Both the position numbers and the translations under genes were made by a program. From NCBI GenBank assembly GCA_947625495.1, contig CANQOQ010000001.1, forward strand, positions 184,342 to 248,341: a stretch of DNA of 64,000 bases, written 5' to 3'. Positions 16,323 through 25,245 of the stretch are shown piece by piece (position 1 is the stretch's first letter; the number at the start of each line of letters is the position of its first letter). The DNA is from Candidatus Gastranaerophilales bacterium. Its GTDB lineage: Bacteria > Cyanobacteriota > Vampirovibrionia > Gastranaerophilales > Gastranaerophilaceae. Under the pieces are notes generated by a model. That model worked only from the letters and a program-made list of their open reading frames with translations. It ran no database searches and had not been told where the DNA came from.

Positions 16323-17978
16323 ATGAAAATAAAAAATATAAATATCTCACAAATAAATCATAATAATACGACAATAAACAGAAAAACTAAAAATGATAAA
16401 TTTATTGCCGAAAATTCTTCTTATATTTATAGTCCTCTTTATTATAAAGATTTTACCTTCAATAAAAAAAATTTAGTATCTTTTAAAGGAACAATTCCGA
16501 ACAAAATAGAAGAACCTCAATCTATAGAAGAATTTACAACTCTTCTTTATGAAACAAAAAAATATTCAGACAAAGACATAAATCAAATTAAATCTTTTAT
16601 TAATAAAATAATAGAATCAGATGAATGGAAAGAAACTGATGAAAAAATTCTTTTCAAAATGTTTTTATCTTTGGCTGAAAGTGATAAGAATTGGAGCTTA
16701 AATGCTTTAGACTCTATTACACAAGAATTGTGTCAATTAGAAAAAGACGATAATTATGTTGAAATAAATCATATTTGTGAAGGCATTTGTGCTTTATGTA
16801 ATAATATCAGTTACAATGATTACAGATTTAAATCAATATACACAGAAGGTTATAACGGCTTTTTAGATTGTAGTGATGATAATAATATTTCAGAATTTTG
16901 CAGCATTATAAAAAACTCTTTTAAAAATGTTAATACCGATAAATTTTATATGCTCTTGGAAGCATTTAACAAAAACATTGCTTATAATGACAAAAATCTT
17001 GAAAATGTCAAAACAACTATATCTGAATTTATTAACAAATACGGATTTAAAGATGATGAATTAGCTGATGCGGCATTAATGTTATATAACGATAACATTA
17101 ATAAAGAAGAAATAGCAAAACGAATAGAAACAAGAAAATGCGTAAATAAAGTTTGGGAAAATTTAAATTTAACAAATGTTCCCCAAAAAACATTTTTTAC
17201 AAGAGTATATACAAATGTAATAGAAGAATTAATAAACAGAGGATATTCACCCGAAGAAACAGCCGCTTTGCTTTCTACAGATAATTTATGCAACAAATTT
17301 ATGGAAATAGAAAATATTGATAAATCAGATACTACAATTTTTGCTGATTTTATAGAAGATATTCCGATTAATACAGGAAATTATAATATTTTATATGAAT
17401 ATACAAAATGTTCAGATATATTTAATTATTTATTATCATATTATAACGGGGATATATCAAAAATTCCGCTGAATAAAATTATAACCACAGCATCAGGAGA
17501 TATCTTCTCCACAAATGATGCAATCAGCAAAATCAAAGAATTAAATAATTTGTTGTTAATAAATCATTTAAAACGTAATTTAACATTATATAGAGGCGAA
17601 GGTATAGAAGTACTTAACCAAATAAAATTAAAAAACGGTAAAACATTAGGTAACGAAGTTCATAATGCAGTTAAACATAAGGACAAGAATAAACTTGATA
17701 CAATATCCGCAGAACTAATAGGCTCAATAATAAAACAAGACCGTTTTATGTCAACATCATATTCTAAAAAAACCGCACAAAAATTCATAAAGAAAAATGG
17801 CGGTATTTTATGGCAAATTGATGTACCAAAAAACGCTAACGGAATATTTACCGACCCTTTCAATAAAGAAAACGGAGTTGAATCCGAAATTCTTTTAAAC
17901 AGAGGCTACTCCTTACTTGTTAAGGATACGGAATTTAAAAACGACATATATATTATTCACGCTGATTTAATACTTTAA
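16323..17978 (+). CDS. R-S-E class mono-ADP-ribosyltransferase with long N-terminal region (putative effector)
   Basis: 551 aa. The C-terminal 140 residues carry the full catalytic signature of arginine-type ADP-ribosyltransferase toxins (ADPrib_exo_Tox class): R424 in LYRGEG, S477-T478-S479 in FMSTSYSKKTAQ, and E520-x-E522 in VESEILLNRG, the ARTT-loop ExE. The first 58 residues are polar and end in LVSFKGT, a lineage-type N-terminal tail also seen in neighbouring proteins. Residues 60-400 are helical and unrecognised. There is no signal peptide and no Shine-Dalgarno before the ATG. The gene converges on an ADP-ribosylglycohydrolase with 1 nt between stops, suggesting a modify/reverse pair. 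Target unknown. Confidence 0.85.
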   Translation: MKIKNINISQINHNNTTINRKTKNDKFIAENSSYIYSPLYYKDFTFNKKNLVSFKGTIPNKIEEPQSIEEFTTLLYETKKYSDKDINQIKSFINKIIESDEWKETDEKILFKMFLSLAESDKNWSLNALDSITQELCQLEKDDNYVEINHICEGICALCNNISYNDYRFKSIYTEGYNGFLDCSDDNNISEFCSIIKNSFKNVNTDKFYMLLEAFNKNIAYNDKNLENVKTTISEFINKYGFKDDELADAALMLYNDNINKEEIAKRIETRKCVNKVWENLNLTNVPQKTFFTRVYTNVIEELINRGYSPEETAALLSTDNLCNKFMEIENIDKSDTTIFADFIEDIPINTGNYNILYEYTKCSDIFNYLLSYYNGDISKIPLNKIITTASGDIFSTNDAISKIKELNNLLLINHLKRNLTLYRGEGIEVLNQIKLKNGKTLGNEVHNAVKHKDKNKLDTISAELIGSIIKQDRFMSTSYSKKTAQKFIKKNGGILWQIDVPKNANGIFTDPFNKENGVESEILLNRGYSLLVKDTEFKNDIYIIHADLIL

Positions 17979-17979
17979 T

Positions 17980-19359
17980 TTAATTATTTATATTATATAA
18001 CTTATTTTTTAATAAATATTTTTTATATTCTATAATTTCTTTGGGTGACATTGTCTGCATTAACTTTTCATCCTCAGGCGAGAAACTTACATAGTTTAAA
18101 TACGATGGAGTTATTTTAATATCTTGTTGTTTTCTGTACCAATTAGGAATATGCTCTTTATTAGACGGATATCTGGATTTTATATGTATCATCTTATCGG
18201 GAGCAATATAAATATCACGTGCAAGTATTTTAAGTTCTTTGTTTAACTCTATTTGTTTTTTCCATTTTTCAGGAATTTTATTTTCACCAAGATACAATCC
18301 CATAATATTACCGGTAATAGCACCGGTGGAATCACTGTCTCCGTCATGATTTACAGACATTTTTATAGCATTTTCAAAATTATCGGGAGATTTTAAAGCA
18401 CAATAGACGGCAATTGCAAGAGCTTGTTCTGCTACCCAGCCGCCACCTATTTTTTTTATTGCCATAGAAGGTTCTATGTTTGTTTTGGCAAGTTCTTTTG
18501 CTTTATTTATTGCATCTTCAACTTCTTCATGTTCATCATATTTTTTAAGTATTTTTAATGACTTATCAACAGCATTCTCCAAACTTTCACCTTTAACTAT
18601 AAAAGCTATCATTGATGATAAAAATCCTGCCGAAAGATATCCCGATGGATTACCATGGGTAATTGCCGCACATAAATTACCTACGGCAAATGCCATTGCA
18701 GGTTTTTTATAATATAACAAGCCAACAGGTGCAACTCTCATTACACCGCCATTTCCTTTACTGTTATTTATAGGTTCTGATACCGTTCCCGTTTTTCCTG
18801 ACATTAATGCACTAATACAAGTATTCCCCGGATTTCTTTTTCCGTATAAGCCAACTATATTTGATACCCATCCGTTTTTTTCATCCCCTGCGCCAAAATC
18901 ACTCATCTGAGTTTTTAACCAATCCATATAAGAATCATATATTGTATTAACATCGGGAAGTTCATTTATATTAAATTTCTCTCCTATTGATTTTAATAAA
19001 CCATCTATCGTAAATATAGTCATTTGGGTATCATCAGATATTTCAGCCTTCCCTGACTCCCCGTTAATTAAATCTTCAACTCCGTTTTGTCCGTATTCCT
19101 TTTTTATTTCCCGTAAATTCATAAATTCTACGGGAGAGCCTAAAGCATCTCCTATGGCTCCGCCTATTAAACAACCGTTATAATTATTAAGCCTGTGCAA
19201 TAAATAAGCGTTCTTTCTTGTTTCAACAATCCCATATAATCCAATATCAGACGCAAAACAAGAATTTATAGCAGCTCTTGTTTCTTTTTTAAAATTATTT
19301 CTGTCATACGGATAAGAATAATTTTTCGAATATATTGAGTTTACTGGAGATATAAACAT
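17980..19359 (-). CDS. ADP-ribosylglycohydrolase (DraG/ARH family)
   Basis: About 459 aa. Metal- and substrate-binding motifs of the ARH/DraG family are GGAIGDALGSPVEF near 66, SDDTQMT near 108 and GDSDSTGAITGNIMG near 338, together forming the binuclear magnesium site that removes ADP-ribose from arginine or other acceptors. The ~60-residue N-terminal extension and ~90-residue C-terminal tail are not part of the catalytic domain. The start is uncertain: an in-frame GTG at 19383 is also possible, and neither has a clear ribosome site. It converges tail-to-tail with the ADP-ribosyltransferase and runs in the same direction as nrdD-nrdG-ycaO-2, 75 nt behind ycaO-2. Confidence 0.9.
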   Translation of the reverse strand: MFISPVNSIYSKNYSYPYDRNNFKKETRAAINSCFASDIGLYGIVETRKNAYLLHRLNNYNGCLIGGAIGDALGSPVEFMNLREIKKEYGQNGVEDLINGESGKAEISDDTQMTIFTIDGLLKSIGEKFNINELPDVNTIYDSYMDWLKTQMSDFGAGDEKNGWVSNIVGLYGKRNPGNTCISALMSGKTGTVSEPINNSKGNGGVMRVAPVGLLYYKKPAMAFAVGNLCAAITHGNPSGYLSAGFLSSMIAFIVKGESLENAVDKSLKILKKYDEHEEVEDAINKAKELAKTNIEPSMAIKKIGGGWVAEQALAIAVYCALKSPDNFENAIKMSVNHDGDSDSTGAITGNIMGLYLGENKIPEKWKKQIELNKELKILARDIYIAPDKMIHIKSRYPSNKEHIPNWYRKQQDIKITPSYLNYVSFSPEDEKLMQTMSPKEIIEYKKYLLKNKLYNINN

Positions 19360-19434
19360 TTTTATTTTTTTGCTTAGTAACACATTTATTAAAAATTCTA
19401 AAAAAAAAAATTTGCCGTTTTTTAATTTTTTGTA

Positions 19435-21135
19435 TTAATTTTGTAAAAAATCAAAAAAGGCTCCGAAATGATTCTGATTAGGAATATTATTTTTATACAT
19501 TTCCGATAAATGACTTCTTATTATATCCAATTCTTTATTTGTTTCTTGAGAAAATTTTTCTTTAGGCAGATTGGATAATATTACCTTTTTTATTATATCA
19601 AAAGTTAAATTCTTTAAAAATTTTTCTAAAACGGAAATTTTTTCCTTATCATATTTTTCTTCCAAATTTTTAATAATCTCATCTTCCGATAATCCTTTTA
19701 ACTTTAATTTACAATATTCTACTAACAATTCTAATAAGTATTTATGATTTTTTAATAATTCAAATTCTAAATTTTTATTATAATAAATTAAAGCTTCTGC
19801 ACATTCTATGGCTTTATTATAATCCTGTACAACTATAGAACATAATAACCTTAAATACTCATACGGGAAAATAGATATTTCAAAGCCTCTTATCAAAGCA
19901 AAATGACGTTCTTTTAATTCTAATGCGGCAATTAAACTATTTATATCTTCTAAACAATCTTCTTGAGAATCTAACCTAAAATTCATCCAGTTAAATAAAT
20001 TTTTTTTATCGGAAGATTTTATATTTATATATCTGGACATTTTAGGAATATAAACTTGTATGGATGGGAAACCCAAGAAATTTACATCTCTTATATAAAT
20101 ATTATCATTTGTAATATCTTTGATATTATTTAATAAGAATTTCAATAATTCTTTATTTTTATAACTGAAAGAATCTTTTATCCATACATTTCTATCAAAT
20201 ACAAAATTCGACTTTTTTAAAACAAATTGATTTTTTATATAATCATTAATTTCAAATACGGGAGTATATATAAAACAAAATTCAGACAAGTTTTCAAGGT
20301 CATTTTTATATTTATCATTAAATTTTTGTTTTGAACAATACTCTCTGCTCATTACATTAACAGCTAATGTATTTGCATCTAATTCTTTACCTTGAAACAT
20401 TTCGGTTAAGGTTCTTTCTACGGCAACAGCAAATGTAGGATGTGAACCAAAAGCTATCATCATAATATTTTCTTTTTCATGAACCAAAACTGAACAGACA
20501 ACGGGAATTTTTTTGCCTATAGAAGCATCTTTTACATAAACCTTATATCCGTATGATTCAAATACTTTAATAATTTTTTTTATTCTGTCATATTTCATAT
20601 ACATTTTTTCAGGAATATCAGGAAGAGACAAATTATTAATAATGACCTGCTTCTTTGCATATCTTTCACAAATTTCAGATATTCCCTGAACTAATGCTTC
20701 TTCATATGTATTACCTGAAGCTAATCCGTTTGATCCGGTTAAACCTCTTATTAAATTTCTCGGTAAATTAATTATCTTTTTTTCCTTTACACCATAGAAA
20801 GGAACCAATTCTAATTGTGATAATTTTTTATTATTACCATTTTCTGAAGATACTATATCAGGTATTTCTAAACTTAAAAGAAAACCGTTTTGTATACGCT
20901 CCATAAATTCAGCATATCCGCTGGCTTGGGCATTTTCTATACTTGTACCTTTACCGTTCGAACCTATATTGGTGTTCTTAATTTCAACTCTTACGGAGGG
21001 AATTAGTTTATTTTTATTTATATCCTCGGCTGTAATTGTTTCTTGAAGTTGAATTCCGTTATTCGCCAGAATTTTTTTTATAACTTTTACCGTTTCTTTT
21101 GGATTTCTATCCTTACAAATACTATAATCTAACAT
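19435..21135 (-). CDS. YcaO-family protein, copy 2, downstream of nrdDG
   Basis: 566 aa and the same architecture as copy 1: NGKGTSIENAQ near 58, SGYAEFMERIQN, SNGLASGNTYEEAL, SEICERYAKKQ and a helical TPR-like C-terminus. It begins 14 nt after the nrdG stop with GGGGT as ribosome site, so it is in the anaerobic ribonucleotide reductase transcript. The block 20791-20916 differs from copy 1 (15761-15886) at only three positions although flanking regions are much more diverged, a pattern expected from gene conversion. The function is presumed to be like E. coli YcaO (ribosomal S12 methylthiolation) or an uncharacterised peptide-backbone modification. Confidence 0.88.
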   Translation of the reverse strand: MLDYSICKDRNPKETVKVIKKILANNGIQLQETITAEDINKNKLIPSVRVEIKNTNIGSNGKGTSIENAQASGYAEFMERIQNGFLLSLEIPDIVSSENGNNKKLSQLELVPFYGVKEKKIINLPRNLIRGLTGSNGLASGNTYEEALVQGISEICERYAKKQVIINNLSLPDIPEKMYMKYDRIKKIIKVFESYGYKVYVKDASIGKKIPVVCSVLVHEKENIMMIAFGSHPTFAVAVERTLTEMFQGKELDANTLAVNVMSREYCSKQKFNDKYKNDLENLSEFCFIYTPVFEINDYIKNQFVLKKSNFVFDRNVWIKDSFSYKNKELLKFLLNNIKDITNDNIYIRDVNFLGFPSIQVYIPKMSRYINIKSSDKKNLFNWMNFRLDSQEDCLEDINSLIAALELKERHFALIRGFEISIFPYEYLRLLCSIVVQDYNKAIECAEALIYYNKNLEFELLKNHKYLLELLVEYCKLKLKGLSEDEIIKNLEEKYDKEKISVLEKFLKNLTFDIIKKVILSNLPKEKFSQETNKELDIIRSHLSEMYKNNIPNQNHFGAFFDFLQN

Positions 21136-21149
21136 AAAAATACCCCATA

Positions 21150-21644
21150 TTAATTCTTAAAGTGGAGAACTACCTCACCTTTTTCAAGAGTTTTTTGTAC
21201 ATCAATAATTCTTTGATTAGAACTTCCGCACCAGCATAATTTATTATCACGCAGAGCCTTAACAAATCTACCGTCAACAAGGACATCAATGTATTTCATT
21301 TTAGGATTATGTTCAAATTCTTCCCATCTGAAGCCCGTATAAACCCAAACAGTTTTATCGGGGTATTGTTCTTTAACCTTTCTCATTAAACGGAAAGTTT
21401 CACCTCTGTTAAACGGGTGCAAAGGATCGCCACCCGAAAATGTTATACCCGAAATATGCGGTTTATCAAGAGCTTCAAACAACTCTTTTTCCGCAGCTTC
21501 GTCAAACGGCAATCCGCCTGTTATATCCCAAGTTATAGGGTTTTGGCAATCCTCGCACTGATGGTTACAGCCTGCAACCCACAGTACGACCCTTAAGCCG
21601 TCCCCATTTAGCATGTCGTCTTTTGTTATATTGTGGTAATTCAT
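21150..21644 (-). CDS. nrdG: Anaerobic ribonucleoside-triphosphate reductase activating enzyme
   Basis: 164 aa radical SAM activase. The cluster-binding CxxxCxxC is C26, C30 and C33 in VAGCNHQCEDCQNP, and the SAM-binding SGGDPL is near 75. It installs the glycyl radical on NrdD. The gene starts 4 nt after the nrdD stop and is followed 14 nt later by ycaO-2. Length and motif order are normal for NrdG. Confidence 0.97.
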   Translation of the reverse strand: MNYHNITKDDMLNGDGLRVVLWVAGCNHQCEDCQNPITWDITGGLPFDEAAEKELFEALDKPHISGITFSGGDPLHPFNRGETFRLMRKVKEQYPDKTVWVYTGFRWEEFEHNPKMKYIDVLVDGRFVKALRDNKLCWCGSSNQRIIDVQKTLEKGEVVLHFKN

Positions 21645-21648
21645 ATCT

Positions 21649-23790
21649 CTACATACTTACTCTGTCTTTTATCTCTTCCATTTTTGCATCGTTAAGACGA
21701 GTATCACCTTTTACTCTTGAGTAAGAAAGATATCCGTTCATCCTCTCGATTTTTGTTAAATTTTTGCTTCCGCATTTCGGACAAACATCCATATTAAGTT
21801 CCTGATGTCCGCAATCATCACAATATGAGAGTGACAAGTTTACACCTTCATAAAATCCCATATCCATAGCTCTTTCAATCAAAGTTCTGATTGCTTCTTT
21901 ATTATAAGAAATAGGATATTTAACATATTGAATTTTACCGCCGTTCATCAAATCCCAGAATCTGTTTTCCAAATCCTGCTTTTCAATCGGAGAAATTTTT
22001 TCCGTTACATGGCAGTGGAAGCTGTTTGATACATATCCTCTATCTGATACATTTTCAACAACACCGTATTTTTCACGGAACTGTTTTACCTGAAGTCCGC
22101 ATAAGCTTTCAGCGGGAGTTCCGTAAAGTGCATATAAGTTGCCGTCTTCTTCTTTGAATTCATTTACACGTTTATTTATGTATTCCATAACCTCAACTGC
22201 GAATTGACCGTCTTCAACAAGCGATTTACCGTTATGGATTTCCTGAAGTTCATTTAAAGCGGTAATACCAAATGAAGCAGTTGCAGCCTTAAGCAGAGGT
22301 TTAATTTTATCGTGGAAACCTAAGTGTCCGCCGTAGAATCCGCCTTCACAGTATGCCAAAGGATTTGTTGAAGCTCTCATTTCACCCAAGTAATCGTATG
22401 TTCTTATGTGTATTTTTCTGATTAACTGCAAATAGTAATCAAGAACTTCGTAAAAATCTTTGCTTTCCTTTTTAGCTTTTGCATAAATCATCGGTAAATG
22501 CAGGCTTATAGCCCCTATATTAAACCTTCCGACAAATACCGGAACATCATTTTCATCGGCAGGTTTCATGCCGCCTCTTTCATACCAAGGCGATAAGAAA
22601 GCTCTGCAGCCCATAGGAGATATTACTTTACCGTATTTTTTATAGATACTTGCAACGTAGCCTTCTCCGGTTAAAGAAAGCCAATCAGGATACATAGAAC
22701 GCTGCGAGCATTCCAATCCTGCTTCAAATACATCTTCTAAGACTCCGCCTTTTCCGTGAAGCTCTTTATCATATAAGAATACTAATTTAGGGAACAGTAC
22801 CGGTTTTTTACATTCTTTTTTACCCTGCCCGTTCTTTCTGGTGTTTAGTGCAGCTATTGAAGCCATTTTTTCGTATTCGCCCGTACCCAAGCCAAAGGTA
22901 ATTGTTATAAACGGATAATCACCTCTTGAAGATGCAACCGTGTTAAACTTATATTCCCAGCCTTGAAATCCTTGTTCAAAATCCGTTTTAACATCTTTTA
23001 AAGCTTCTTGTCTTGCTTGTTCAAAGTTTAAACCCATTGAAATATAGCGTTCATACTGTTTGTTATAAGATTTTTCAGCATAAGGAGCAAGTAATTTATC
23101 AACTTCGGGCACTGTAAAACCGCCATATTGCTGGCTTGCAGCAGCCATTACAATATCACCTATTACATCAAATGCAACAGCCAAAGTCTTTGGTTCATTG
23201 TACCAAAGGTTGCCCATTTCAAATCCGCCCTTTAAGACAGATGCAACATCAAATAAGCAGCAGTTCATTGTATCACGTCGTGCAGACATATCGTGGATAT
23301 AAATATAACCGTCACGAATAGCTTGCAAATCTTCTACCGTTAAGAAGAATTTTTTATAAAGTTCTTTATTCAATTGATTGAATATCAAAGAACGTTTTGT
23401 AGAAACCAAAGCCGAATCAGAGTTTGAATTTTCTTTATCTCCGATATACATAATCTTTTGACTTTCCTGATATACTTTATCAAGCATTCTTACAAAGTCT
23501 TGCTTATAGTTTCTGTAATTTCTGTAGCTCTGGCATACTTTTGGATTAACATTTTCAAGTGCATTTTCTACAATATTATGCATTTCTTGAATGTATACTT
23601 CGTTTTTTCCGGAATTACGTACTTCTTCTTCAACAATAGAGCATATTTTATCAAGTTGTTCCTGTGTGAAATCAATTAAAACACGCATTGCTGATTTTTT
23701 CACAGCATTTACAACTTTATTTATATCAAATTTTTCTTTTGTCCCGTCTTTTTTAATTACAAAAAGTTCTTTTGAATCCACATCTCCCAT
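21649..23790 (-). CDS. nrdD: Anaerobic (class III) ribonucleoside-triphosphate reductase
   Basis: 713 aa. An N-terminal ATP-cone regulatory domain (VIKKDGTKEKFDINKV, residues 7-100) is followed by the glycyl-radical catalytic barrel. Near the C-terminus are the structural zinc cysteines CDDCGHQ and CPKCG and the glycyl-radical site RMNGYLS, with the radical glycine at about residue 686. It reduces NTPs to dNTPs without oxygen and so marks an anaerobic lifestyle. GGAGAG precedes the ATG. It is first gene of nrdD-nrdG-ycaO-2, and a dyad overlaps its probable promoter. Confidence 0.97.
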   Translation of the reverse strand: MGDVDSKELFVIKKDGTKEKFDINKVVNAVKKSAMRVLIDFTQEQLDKICSIVEEEVRNSGKNEVYIQEMHNIVENALENVNPKVCQSYRNYRNYKQDFVRMLDKVYQESQKIMYIGDKENSNSDSALVSTKRSLIFNQLNKELYKKFFLTVEDLQAIRDGYIYIHDMSARRDTMNCCLFDVASVLKGGFEMGNLWYNEPKTLAVAFDVIGDIVMAAASQQYGGFTVPEVDKLLAPYAEKSYNKQYERYISMGLNFEQARQEALKDVKTDFEQGFQGWEYKFNTVASSRGDYPFITITFGLGTGEYEKMASIAALNTRKNGQGKKECKKPVLFPKLVFLYDKELHGKGGVLEDVFEAGLECSQRSMYPDWLSLTGEGYVASIYKKYGKVISPMGCRAFLSPWYERGGMKPADENDVPVFVGRFNIGAISLHLPMIYAKAKKESKDFYEVLDYYLQLIRKIHIRTYDYLGEMRASTNPLAYCEGGFYGGHLGFHDKIKPLLKAATASFGITALNELQEIHNGKSLVEDGQFAVEVMEYINKRVNEFKEEDGNLYALYGTPAESLCGLQVKQFREKYGVVENVSDRGYVSNSFHCHVTEKISPIEKQDLENRFWDLMNGGKIQYVKYPISYNKEAIRTLIERAMDMGFYEGVNLSLSYCDDCGHQELNMDVCPKCGSKNLTKIERMNGYLSYSRVKGDTRLNDAKMEEIKDRVSM

Positions 23791-23825
23791 GACAACTCTC
23801 CTTACCTTTTTGAAGTTACTAAAAA

Positions 23826-23844
23826 TACGTATAGATCATACGCA
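23826..23844. promoter_or_regulatory. Dyad in the nrdD upstream region, possible operator
   Basis: TACGTAT-AGATC-ATACGCA is an imperfect 7-bp dyad (one mismatch) 36 nt upstream of nrdD, overlapping a TATGAT that could be the -10 on the minus strand. It does not look like the NrdR box. Regulator unknown. Confidence 0.35.
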
Positions 23845-23942
23845 TTTTTAATAGTTCTATTAAAATCCCAAATCTCTCGATTTCTTTTTTATTTTAAACT
23901 ATTTTTTTAGGCATGTAAATAGATCTAAAGAATATAATTTTT

Positions 23943-25238
23943 TTATTCTTTATTTTTTTCTTTAAGTTTGCTTGTTTGTATATCTAATTTTTCAATATAT
24001 TCCTTATCCTCATTAAATCTGCGTTTTATTTCATCATTTAAAGTGGGAAAATCATTTTGATTATATTCCTTCATTTCAGCAATAACCATATCTGCAGTAA
24101 TAGGTTGCTGCGGTGAAAGTTTGTGATTTTTAGCTTTACCTATAAATAAATCCAATTCAGCGGGAGTATAAACAAGCATATCTTCTTTCATTGTATCTAT
24201 AAGCTTTTGATAGTCAAAATTTTCCGTACTTTTTTGTTCATCAAATTTATACAAAGTATACTTTATCATATCAGCTACCGCAAAATCTTCCATATCACCG
24301 ATTGGAAGCTTTAAGTCCGCTCTGCCAGGACGTAATATAGCTGAATCCATCAATTGAGGATTATTTGCGGTTCCTATCCATACTGCTCCGTTTTGTGCAC
24401 ATTTATCCCCGCACTTTAACAAAGTTCTTACCTCTTTTATACATTCCGGATGCTCTCTTCTGTCCAAAAAGAAATTGTCTATATCTTGAACAAAGTTTAT
24501 TAACGTTACTTTTCCGGTTTTTTCATAATTCTCTTTTGCATCCGCAAAAGCTTTTTGTATTGTTCTGACATTTTGTGAGTGATTTGTTTCAGATAATTCA
24601 ACATCTGCAACTTTCATGCCTAAAAATCTTAAATGCTCGCATACTTTATCAGCCATATAGGTTTTACCGCCGCCGGTAGGTCCATATAAAAGGACACCAT
24701 TCGGTAATTGTTTTGAATATCCCAAATATTGTCCCGTCGACTCTGATACAATAGGTGCTATTAAATCCATGGCAAGCTTATACTTCTCTACCCCGTATCC
24801 CTGTACGGCATTTAGTCCTATTTCATGACCGTCATTTGATTTTTTTATTTCGGCAAGTCTTAAAAAGCTGTAATGATAATTTTTTGCATCTTCATAAGAC
24901 ACCCTGAATTCTTTAGCAATATTTTTTATTGAATTATCTCTTTCTCTTTCAACTCTTGCTTGTTCTTCCGCTCTCTTTTTTTCGTCAAGATTAGTTTGAT
25001 ATACACCTGCTCCCAGAACTCCTGCGTAAAACAGAGCATAGCCCAAAATCGCCAATGTCCCGGGATCTATTATTCCAAATGAAGGAACATATTGTTTATT
25101 AATCCCTGCTTGAGCATTTCCGTATATACCCGCAGGCTTGCTTATTTTTCCCGTATTTGTTTGTATATTTGTTTTATACAGAGGCTTTTTTTTGTTTAAA
25201 CTGCCATATTTTATACCATTTAATGCTGTAATTTTCAT
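23943..25238 (-). CDS. Membrane-anchored AAA+ ATPase with lineage-type N-terminal tail
   Basis: 431 aa. A polar N-terminus of about 55 residues ends in VPSFGIIDPG, followed by one hydrophobic segment (LAILGYALFYAGVLGAGVY) and a charged linker. The AAA+ module has Walker A YGPTGGGKTYM near 184, a Walker-B-like DIDNFF near 252, and NNPQLMDSAILRPGRADLKLPI, the sensor/arginine-finger region typical of FtsH- and Cdc48-like enzymes. No protease domain follows. It lies 7 nt downstream of a second, degenerate ATPase, and the two likely act together. TATAAA also lies 6 nt before the ATG. Confidence 0.85.
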   Translation of the reverse strand: MKITALNGIKYGSLNKKKPLYKTNIQTNTGKISKPAGIYGNAQAGINKQYVPSFGIIDPGTLAILGYALFYAGVLGAGVYQTNLDEKKRAEEQARVERERDNSIKNIAKEFRVSYEDAKNYHYSFLRLAEIKKSNDGHEIGLNAVQGYGVEKYKLAMDLIAPIVSESTGQYLGYSKQLPNGVLLYGPTGGGKTYMADKVCEHLRFLGMKVADVELSETNHSQNVRTIQKAFADAKENYEKTGKVTLINFVQDIDNFFLDRREHPECIKEVRTLLKCGDKCAQNGAVWIGTANNPQLMDSAILRPGRADLKLPIGDMEDFAVADMIKYTLYKFDEQKSTENFDYQKLIDTMKEDMLVYTPAELDLFIGKAKNHKLSPQQPITADMVIAEMKEYNQNDFPTLNDEIKRRFNEDKEYIEKLDIQTSKLKEKNKE

Positions 25239-25245
25239 AATATTT

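Noticed and set aside
23790..23943. NrdR boxes upstream of nrdD
   Set aside because: The dyad present (TACGTAT / ATACGCA) does not match the ACAxAATATWTTGTGT-like pattern, so no NrdR call was made.
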